Positions 43,085 through 48,606 of a stretch of 48,606 nt of DNA are shown piece after piece. Numbering within the stretch: position 1 is the stretch's first letter; the number at the start of each line of letters is the position of its first letter. The translations under genes and the position numbers were made by a program. The stretch is from Gemmatimonadota bacterium (GTDB lineage: Bacteria > Gemmatimonadota > Gemmatimonadetes > Gemmatimonadales > Gemmatimonadaceae), in contig JACQBG010000004.1 in NCBI GenBank assembly GCA_016194585.1, positions 1 through 48,606 of the forward strand. Reading direction: 5' to 3'. The notes beneath the pieces are model-generated. The model was given only the letters and a program-made list of their open reading frames with translations, searched no databases and was not told the origin of the DNA.

Positions 43085-44319
43085 GCCGCCTGCTCCGCGC
43101 GCTCCTGCTCGCGACGCTCGTCGCGCCGCCGTTGGCGGCGTCCGACCTCGTCGTCGACGCCGGCGGGAGGTACCGCACGATCACCGCCGCCCTCGCCGCG
43201 GCGCGCCCGGGCGACCGCGTCATCGTGAACGCGGGCACCTACCGCGAACCGACGATCGTCATCGGCACGCCGCGCGTGACCCTCGAGGGGCGCGGCTGGC
43301 CGCTGCTCGATGGCCAGGGGGCGCGCGCCGTGCTCATCGTCGCGGCCGACGACGTGACGGTGCGCGGACTCGTCGTGGCGAACACCGGCGTCTCCAACCT
43401 CGACGACCGCGCCGGCATCCGCGTGCGCGACGCCCGCCGCTGCCTCATCGAGCACAACCGGGTGCGCGACAACCTCTTCGGCATCTACCTGCAGCGCGCG
43501 GCCGACTGCGTGGTGCGCGGCAACGAGGTGGTGGCGCACGGCGTCTCGCAGAACACGAGCGGCAACGGCATCCACCTCTGGTACTCGCCGGGCGCGCGCA
43601 TCGAGGACAATCACGTGAGCGGGCAGCGCGACGGCATCTACTTCGAGTTCTCCTCCGGTGGGGTCACGACCGGCAACGTGAGCGAGCACAGCCAGCGCTA
43701 CGGCCTGCACTTCATGTTCTCCGACTCGTGCCGCTACGAGCGCAACGTGTTCCGCGAGAACAACTCCGGCGTGGCCGTCATGTACAGCCGGGGCGTCGTC
43801 ATCTCGCACAACCGCTTCGAGCACTCCTGGGGGAGCGCCGCCTACGGCCTGCTCCTCAAGGAGATCCTCGGCGGCGAGATCCGCGGCAACGTCTTCACCG
43901 GCAACTCCACGGGGATCTATCTCGAGGGGTCGTCCCATCTCGCCGTCGCCGACAACGACTTCCTGCAGAACGGCTGGGCGGCGAAGGTGCTCGCCAACGC
44001 CGAGGACGATCACTTCACCGGCAACCGGTTCGCCGGCAACGCCTTCGACGTGAGCACCAACTCGCGCGCCGCGAGCTCGACCTTCGACGGCAACTGGTGG
44101 GACGCGTACCGCGGCTACGACCTCGACCGCGACGGCGTGGGCGACGTGCCGTTCCATCCGGTGCGGCTGTTCGCGCTCATCGTCGAGCAGCACGCGCCGG
44201 CGCTCGTGCTGCTGCGCAGCCCGATGGTCGCGATTCTCGACGCGGCGGAGCGCGTGTTCCCTGTGCTCACCCCGGAGGCGCTGGTCGATCGCCGTCCGCT
44301 CATGAGGCCCCCGCGATGA
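43081..44319 (+). CDS. nosD: NosD periplasmic copper-sulfur maturation protein
   Basis: 412 residues. Signal peptide MSRLLRALLLATLVAPPLAA. The body is a right-handed parallel beta-helix of CASH/PbH1 repeats: LVVANTGVSNLDDRAGIRVR, NRVRDNLFGIYLQRAADCVV, NGIHLWYSPGARIEDNHVSG, RDGIYFEFSSGGVTTGNVSE, YGLHFMFSDSCRYERNVFRE and so on. The FSDS..YE.N.F..N.SGVAVMYS segment is characteristic of NosD. It works with the NosFY ABC transporter to supply sulfur for the CuZ site. Coupled to both neighbours by ATGA overlaps. Confidence 0.95.
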   Translation: MSRLLRALLLATLVAPPLAASDLVVDAGGRYRTITAALAAARPGDRVIVNAGTYREPTIVIGTPRVTLEGRGWPLLDGQGARAVLIVAADDVTVRGLVVANTGVSNLDDRAGIRVRDARRCLIEHNRVRDNLFGIYLQRAADCVVRGNEVVAHGVSQNTSGNGIHLWYSPGARIEDNHVSGQRDGIYFEFSSGGVTTGNVSEHSQRYGLHFMFSDSCRYERNVFRENNSGVAVMYSRGVVISHNRFEHSWGSAAYGLLLKEILGGEIRGNVFTGNSTGIYLEGSSHLAVADNDFLQNGWAAKVLANAEDDHFTGNRFAGNAFDVSTNSRAASSTFDGNWWDAYRGYDLDRDGVGDVPFHPVRLFALIVEQHAPALVLLRSPMVAILDAAERVFPVLTPEALVDRRPLMRPPR

Positions 44320-45086
44320 TCACCGCGACTTCTATACGCAAACGGTTCGGCACGCTCGACGTGCTGCACGACGTGAGTCTCGACGTGCGTTCCGGCGCCG
44401 TGACGGCGCTCGTCGGTCCGAACGGATCGGGCAAGACCACCCTCATCAAGATCGTGCTCGGACTCGCCCGCGCCGACGCCGGGGCGTTCTCGGTGAACGG
44501 CGCCGTGGCCGACGCGGCAGGCCGGTACCGCCGGCACATCGGCTACATGCCGCAGGCAGCGCGCTTCCCCGAGAATCTCCGCGTGCGCGACGTGCTCGAT
44601 CTGGTGCGGGCGCTGCGTCCCGGCGAGCCGCGCGACGAGGAGCTCGTCACCGCGTTCTCCCTCGCGGCGGAGATGGACAAGCTCGTCGGCACGCTGTCGG
44701 GCGGCACCCGGCAGAAGGTCAACGCCGCCGTGGCGTTCCTCTTCCGCCCGTCGCTGCTCATCCTCGACGAGCCGACCGCCGGACTCGACCCCATCGCCGC
44801 CGGCATCCTCAAGGACAAGATCCGCCAGGTGCGCGCCGAAGGGCGGTCGGTGCTCATCACGTCGCACATCCTCACCGAGCTCGAGGAACTGGCCGACGAC
44901 GTCGCGTTCCTCTGCGACGGTCACCTGCGATTCGCGGGTACGGTAGCGGCGCTCCTCGAGCGCACGCGCGAGCGGCGGCTCGAGGCCGCCATCGCCGCGC
45001 TGATGCGCAGCGAGCGGTCGCGCGCCGCGGCGATGCCGTCCCCAGAACCGCCCGCGTGGCTGCCTGCCGAGGTGGAACGCTCATGA
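44316..45086 (+). CDS. nosF: NosF ABC transporter ATPase
   Basis: 256 residues. Walker A GPNGSGKTT (34-42), signature TLSGGTRQKVNAA, Walker B LLILDEPTAGLDPIAAG and switch His in LITSHILTELEEL. YMPQAARFPENLRVRDVLDL matches the NosF Q-loop region. It drives the NosDFY machinery for CuZ maturation. Four-base overlaps with nosD and nosY. Confidence 0.95.
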   Translation: MITATSIRKRFGTLDVLHDVSLDVRSGAVTALVGPNGSGKTTLIKIVLGLARADAGAFSVNGAVADAAGRYRRHIGYMPQAARFPENLRVRDVLDLVRALRPGEPRDEELVTAFSLAAEMDKLVGTLSGGTRQKVNAAVAFLFRPSLLILDEPTAGLDPIAAGILKDKIRQVRAEGRSVLITSHILTELEELADDVAFLCDGHLRFAGTVAALLERTRERRLEAAIAALMRSERSRAAAMPSPEPPAWLPAEVERS

Positions 45087-45871
45087 ACATCGTCTCGCTC
45101 GTCCTTCAGGCCGGTCTGCGCGACCTGGCGCGCAACCGCTGGGTGGCCGCCTACGCGCTCGGCTTCCTCGTCATCACGGAAGGGCTGTTCTGGTTCGGCG
45201 GCACTGGGCCGCAGGTCGCGCTCAGCCTGCTCAACGTCGTGCTGATCGTCGTGCCGCTCGTCGCGCTCGTGTTCGGCACCATCCACGTGTACGCGTCGCG
45301 CGAGTTCGTCGAGCTGCTGCTGGCGCAGCCGGTGCCGCGCGGCCAGCTGTTCATCGGCCAGTTCCTCGGACTCGCCCTGCCGCTGTCCGGCGCATTCGCC
45401 GTCGGTGCGGGGATCCCGTTCGCCTGGCACGCCGGCGCGGGCCCCGGCGGCGGCGCGCTCCTCGCGTTGCTCGTGGCGGGCGTCGCGCTGTCGGTCTCGT
45501 TCGCGGCGATCGCCACGTGGATCGCGCTGCGCACCGACGACCGTCTCAAGGGGGTCGGGCTCGCCCTCGCGGTGTGGCTCGCCACGACGGTCGTCTACGA
45601 CGGCTTCGTGCTCGGCGCCGCGGCGGCGTTCGGCGATTACCCGCTCGAGCGCCCCTTGCTCGCACTGATGGCGGGGAACCCGGTCGACCTCGCCCGCGTG
45701 CTCGTCCTCACGCAACTCGACGTCTCGGCCCTGATGGGCTACACCGGCGCGCTCTTCGAGCGCACCTTCGGCACCGGTATCGGCACGGGTGTGGCGGTCG
45801 CCACGCTCGCGCTCTGGTGCGCCGCGCCACTCGCGCTCGCCGCACGGCGATTCCAGCGGCGCGATTTCTGA
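45083..45871 (+). CDS. nosY: NosY ABC transporter membrane subunit
   Basis: 262 residues with six hydrophobic spans. Family segments are LRDLARNRWVAAYALGFLVI, YASREFVELLLAQPVPRGQL (coupling region) and GNPVDLARVLVLTQLDVSAL. LMGYTGALFER completes the match to NosY. It is the permease partner of NosF in the inner membrane. The start overlaps nosF (ATGA); the gene ends 38 bases before the cupredoxin. Confidence 0.94.
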   Translation: MNIVSLVLQAGLRDLARNRWVAAYALGFLVITEGLFWFGGTGPQVALSLLNVVLIVVPLVALVFGTIHVYASREFVELLLAQPVPRGQLFIGQFLGLALPLSGAFAVGAGIPFAWHAGAGPGGGALLALLVAGVALSVSFAAIATWIALRTDDRLKGVGLALAVWLATTVVYDGFVLGAAAAFGDYPLERPLLALMAGNPVDLARVLVLTQLDVSALMGYTGALFERTFGTGIGTGVAVATLALWCAAPLALAARRFQRRDF

Positions 45872-45909
45872 CGCTCCCCCCCTCAATCGACTCCAGGAGA
45901 CCATCGCTC

Positions 45910-46326
45910 ATGCGCACCATCCGTCACTCCGCCGTCCTCGGCGCCCTTCTTCTCGCCGCCGCCTGCGGCGGCGGCGAACCGAAGGAAGCGGCGAAACCCG
46001 AGCAGGCGGCACAGCCCGCGGCCACCGGCGCCGTCATCGAGGTCATCGCGACCACCGACGACAAGGGGAACTACTTCGAGCCGAAGGAGATCACCGCCAA
46101 GCCCGGCGACGTGCTCCGCTTCAAGCTCGTCACGGGCGTGCACAACGTCGACTTCCTCCCCGATTCGAACCCCGGCAAGACCGGGCTGCCACCCGCCTCG
46201 GCGTTCCTGCAGCTCCCCGGGCAGACCATCGACATCCCGCTCACGTTCGGCGAGGGCGATTTCTACTTCCAGTGCGACCCGCATGCGCTGCTCGGCATGA
46301 AGGGGAAGGTGCACGTCAAGAAGTAG
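45910..46326 (+). CDS. Plastocyanin-like cupredoxin lipoprotein, probable electron donor in the nos operon
   Basis: 138 residues. Signal peptide with Cys19 at the end (LLLAAACGGG). An Ala/Glu/Lys/Pro linker is followed by a type I copper domain. Ligands are visible as His78 (VTGVHNVDF), Cys122 and His125 (YFQCDPHALLG) and Met130. The AGGAG sequence upstream of the ATG supports the start. In other clusters c-type cytochromes deliver electrons to NosZ; none are seen here, so this protein may replace them. An alternative is a copper-storage role. It is the last gene of the operon, followed by a hairpin. Confidence 0.85.
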   Translation: MRTIRHSAVLGALLLAAACGGGEPKEAAKPEQAAQPAATGAVIEVIATTDDKGNYFEPKEITAKPGDVLRFKLVTGVHNVDFLPDSNPGKTGLPPASAFLQLPGQTIDIPLTFGEGDFYFQCDPHALLGMKGKVHVKK

Positions 46327-46336
46327 CGCGAGGGAA

Positions 46337-46409
46337 CCGCTGGCAGCTGCCGCTTCACGTCGCGGGTCCGGGGGGACACCGGGCGTGCGGGTCGGTCAGC
46401 TGCCAGTGG
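46337..46409. terminator. Long-range inverted repeat between the nos operon and convergent GT9 gene
   Basis: CCGCTGGCAGCTG at 46337-46349 pairs with 46397-46409 over 13 positions with one G-T pair; the 47-base loop contains smaller G/C hairpins. The right arm overlaps the end of the GT9 gene. It probably ends transcripts from both sides. Confidence 0.5.
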
Positions 46410-47454
46410 CCTTCGGGGACGCGTCGCGGTAGGCGGTCCGCCACCGTTCGACCTTGTCGAGCACGTCGCGCACCTGGATGCGCGGCATGCGTCCCGGCCG
46501 GTTCTCCATCGAGATCGGGTAGTCCTCGCCCGGATCGCCGTATGCGTCGATCATCAGGTCGCCGAACTTCCGGTACGGCCCGACGCGCTTGGGATTCGAA
46601 TAGCCGATGAGCGACACGACGGGGCGATCGAGCGCCACGCCGATGTGGAGCGGGCCCGTGTCGGGCGAGAGCACGAGCGCCGCTGCGTCGAAGATCGCCA
46701 CGAGCCCGCGCAGGCCGCCGTTGCCGAGCGCGCTGAACGGTTTCACGGCCGCGCGTTCGAGGATCACCCGCTCCGCGTGCAGCTCGCGCGGCGAGCGCGA
46801 ACCGACGAGCACCGGCTGCAGCCCGAAGTCGTGCCAGAGCGCGTCGCATACCTCGGACCACCGCTCGGGCGCCCAGTCCTTTTCCGGTTTGCTCGTCGCC
46901 ACGACGAGGGGGGCGATCGGCCGGTCGAAGCGCGAGACGAACTCGCGCTGCCAGGCGCGCTCGGCGTCGCTCCACGGACCGAGTCCCCACGTCACCGGCT
47001 CCCGCGGCGCGCCCAGCCAGTCGGTGAACTCGAAGTACTGGTCCTGCACGTGCTGCATCGCGTGGGGCGGGATGCGGTGCGTCGTGAAGAGCCAGTTGAA
47101 GTCGCGGGCCCGCGCGCGGTCGAAGCCGAGCTTCACGGGCGCGCGGGTGAACGCGGTGATGATGCCGGCCTTGAAGTAGACCTGCAGGTTCACGACGAGG
47201 TCGAACCGCCGGCTGGCGAGCGTGCGCCGGATGTCGAGGAATCCGCGCGCGCCCGCGCTCCGCTCGAAGAGGATGATGTCGTCGACGAGCGGATGCCCGC
47301 GCACCAGCGACGCCGGCCCCGGTTGCAGCACCCACGTCACATGCATCGCCGGGTGCGTCCTCTTGAGCGCGTGCAGCACGGGGAGCACGTGCACCGCGTC
47401 GCCGACGGCGCTCATCATGACGATGCACACCCGGTCCATCGCGACGCGGCTCAC
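46396..47454 (-). CDS. Glycosyltransferase family 9 (heptosyltransferase-like)
   Basis: 352 residues from GTG 47454, which overlaps the upstream stop and has GAGG six bases upstream; ATG 47439 is the alternative. Family motifs: RVCIVMMSAVGDAVHVLPVL, ALKRTHPAMHVTWVLQPG, DLVVNLQVYFKAGIIT, LVVATSKPEKDWAPERW and LVLSPDTGPLHIGVALDRPV then GYSNPKRVGPY. GT9 enzymes add ADP-heptose to the LPS core or act on related surface glycans. Translational coupling to an LPS-type kinase agrees with core LPS assembly. The exact acceptor is unknown. Confidence 0.88.
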   Translation of the reverse strand: MSRVAMDRVCIVMMSAVGDAVHVLPVLHALKRTHPAMHVTWVLQPGPASLVRGHPLVDDIILFERSAGARGFLDIRRTLASRRFDLVVNLQVYFKAGIITAFTRAPVKLGFDRARARDFNWLFTTHRIPPHAMQHVQDQYFEFTDWLGAPREPVTWGLGPWSDAERAWQREFVSRFDRPIAPLVVATSKPEKDWAPERWSEVCDALWHDFGLQPVLVGSRSPRELHAERVILERAAVKPFSALGNGGLRGLVAIFDAAALVLSPDTGPLHIGVALDRPVVSLIGYSNPKRVGPYRKFGDLMIDAYGDPGEDYPISMENRPGRMPRIQVRDVLDKVERWRTAYRDASPKATGS

Positions 47455-48212
47455 GGGGCCCCTCGGGCGCCGACGGTGAGCGCGAGCGGTTCGAGGAACG
47501 TCTGCTCGTCGAAGTCGAGTCCGCGCTTGGCACGCCACTTCCGCGCCGAGCGCACGAGGCGCACCAGGTTGCGGTACGCGGCGTCGGTGCTGTCGGCCTC
47601 GCGGAACCGGATGCGGTCGACGTCGAGCACGTACGCCACGGGCGCGTCGCCCGCTGCGATGAAGACGTTCTTCAGGTTCAGGTCGGGGTGCACCGCGCCG
47701 GCGTGGCGCAGTTGGCGCAGGAGCGTGGCGACGGCGCGCACGATCGCCTGCCGTGCCGCCGGATCGGGCGTCGCCGCCCAGGCGTCGGGCAGGTCGGCGC
47801 CGTCGAGCGCGCGCGTGACGACGTCGGCGCGGGCGAACGGCCCGAACGCCGGATACACCGCCCAGGCGAGCACTTGCGGCGTCGGCACGCCGGCGGCGAG
47901 CAGCCGTGCGGACGCCGCGAGCTCGCCCGGTGCGCGCGTCGGTGCGAGGAAGAGGTCGCCGGTGAGCGGGGCGAGGAACCCGCCGTGTCGCGAATGGCGC
48001 ACCACGATCGGCGTGCCGTCGTCGAGCGTCACGCGCCACGCCGTCTCGCGCCCCTGGAGCGGGCGCTTCTCGGGGCGCGCGGCGGCCCATCCGTGCAGGG
48101 TCCGCGCCGTCGACAGCGCCGCGCCGAGCTCCGCGGCGACGGACGTGTGCGCCACCGCTCGTGTGCCGCGCGTCGCGACCTGCGTGTAGCCCGACGGGAC
48201 GACGAGCCTCAC
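47451..48212 (-). CDS. Lipopolysaccharide-core-type kinase (KdkA/Kdo kinase-like)
   Basis: 253 residues, GTG start overlapping the upstream stop. Kinase-like fold: IVVRHSRHGGFLAPLTGDLF (nucleotide region with RHGG motif of the Kdo kinase family), and LRHAGAVHPDLNLKNVFIAA (catalytic loop HPDLNLKN with Asp and Asn). YVLDVDRIRF gives the metal-binding Asp. It would phosphorylate the inner core of LPS. It lies between a cyclase and a glycosyltransferase. Confidence 0.85.
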   Translation of the reverse strand: MRLVVPSGYTQVATRGTRAVAHTSVAAELGAALSTARTLHGWAAARPEKRPLQGRETAWRVTLDDGTPIVVRHSRHGGFLAPLTGDLFLAPTRAPGELAASARLLAAGVPTPQVLAWAVYPAFGPFARADVVTRALDGADLPDAWAATPDPAARQAIVRAVATLLRQLRHAGAVHPDLNLKNVFIAAGDAPVAYVLDVDRIRFREADSTDAAYRNLVRLVRSARKWRAKRGLDFDEQTFLEPLALTVGARGAP

Positions 48213-48606
48213 CGCGCCACTTTGTAGACCGGCACGGGCTGGCTCTTCCCCTTGAGCTCCATCGGCTCGAGCGGCTGCAGCCGCGGCGGCGTCTTGAGGG
48301 CCGTGCGGAACTCCTCGCTCACGAGGATCTCCCCCTTGCCGGCCTTCGAGCAGAGCCGGCTCGCGACGTTCACCACGTCGCCGATCACCGTGTACTCGAG
48401 GCGCCGCTCGCTCCCGATGTTCCCGGCGAACGCCTCCCCGTAGTTCAGCCCGATGCCGATCTGCAGGGTGGGGCGCCCCTCCGCCGACCAGCGCTCGTTC
48501 AGGTGGTCGAGCGCTTCCATCATGTCCGTCGCCGCCTCCATCGCGCGGTCGACGTCGTCGCTCTCCCCCAAGGGCGCGCCCCACTGCGCCATCACCGCGT
48601 CGCCGA
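48209..48606 (-). CDS. Class III adenylate/guanylate cyclase, C-terminal part (truncated by the window)
   Basis: The frame is open to the window edge, beginning at GDAVMAQWGAPLGE, which contains the second metal-binding Asp of the cyclase catalytic core. GIGLNYGEAFAGNIGSERRL and YTVIGDVVNVASRLCSKAG follow (substrate and transition-state residues Asn and Arg are present). The C-terminal tail ends in ELKGKSQPVPVYKVAR, typical of bacterial class III cyclases. It likely makes cAMP. The N-terminal, sensory part is not in this window. Coupled to the LPS kinase by a GTGA overlap. Confidence 0.88.
   Translation of the reverse strand, partial: GDAVMAQWGAPLGESDDVDRAMEAATDMMEALDHLNERWSAEGRPTLQIGIGLNYGEAFAGNIGSERRLEYTVIGDVVNVASRLCSKAGKGEILVSEEFRTALKTPPRLQPLEPMELKGKSQPVPVYKVAR

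Overview
The window is about 48.6 kb of GC-rich (roughly 70% by eye), gene-dense bacterial chromosome. Nearly all genes are housekeeping or respiratory. I see no phage, transposase, CRISPR, tRNA or rRNA. Organism guess (inference): a Gram-negative, probably a Gemmatimonadota relative. Grounds are a clade II type nitrous oxide reductase operon, UbiD/UbiA/UbiX genes beside a menaquinone/ubiquinone methylase, lipoproteins built of BIG2 and RCC1 repeats, LPS-type glycosyltransferase and sugar kinase genes, and a recurrent TAnnTTTC promoter box resembling the -7 box of Bacteroidetes. Taxonomy is not proven by the sequence alone.

Layout. 1-3376 (minus): gpmI, an outer-membrane-like protein, a QueD/PTPS homologue, mobA and the first codons of an exported protein. 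3498-7526 (plus): a cell-wall cluster with an SH3-type exported protein, a catalytically dead L,D-transpeptidase paralogue, an intact L,D-transpeptidase, an M15-type peptidase and a small unknown protein. 7527-7705: a large nested inverted repeat directly before guaB. 7751-14032 (plus): guaB, an APC permease, an NrnA-type DHH phosphoesterase, a cysteine-free Mrp ATPase and a SAM hydrolase family protein. 14054-17377 (minus): ECF sigma factor, zinc-finger anti-sigma factor, a bactofilin-like membrane protein and a DUF4097-like protein, with a strong G-tract between sigma and anti-sigma. 17429-23008 (plus): ubiE/menG, ubiD, ubiA, ubiX (probably the late steps of menaquinone synthesis), an AmpG-like MFS protein and a YfcE-type phosphodiesterase. 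23012-24846 (minus): two coupled FkbM methyltransferases. 25020-29245 (minus): M48 peptidase, purD, fpg/mutM and a short UvrC-like nuclease. 29325-32019 (minus): a Cys/Met PLP enzyme and an acyl-CoA ligase-like protein. 32165-35382 (plus): glmM-glmS, closed by a perfect hairpin terminator. 35443-38181 (minus): an RCC1/BIG2 lipoprotein and a TPR-like membrane protein. 38203-39230 (plus): dtd-maf. 39264-46326: nsrR divergent from nosZ, a membrane protein, nosL, nosD, nosF, nosY and a cupredoxin lipoprotein. 46396-48606 (minus): a truncated class III cyclase, an LPS-type kinase and a GT9 glycosyltransferase.

How the genes work together. The main respiratory unit is N2O reduction: NosZ with its copper and ABC accessory proteins, a probable electron-donor cupredoxin and an Fe-S NO sensor (NsrR) in front. 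GlmM/GlmS supply UDP-GlcNAc precursors for the peptidoglycan that the 3.5-7.2 kb cluster remodels. Many genes are joined by ATGA, GTGA or TGATG overlaps, so translational coupling is the rule.

No gene-free stretch exceeds 300 bases. The longest are 7527-7750 (inverted repeat plus guaB promoter), 9263-9490 (terminator hairpin, then nothing recognised apart from a plausible Shine-Dalgarno before the permease), 39696-39875 (nsrR/nosZ regulatory region), 24847-25019 (nothing recognised) and 16605-16774 (G-tract and a small palindrome).
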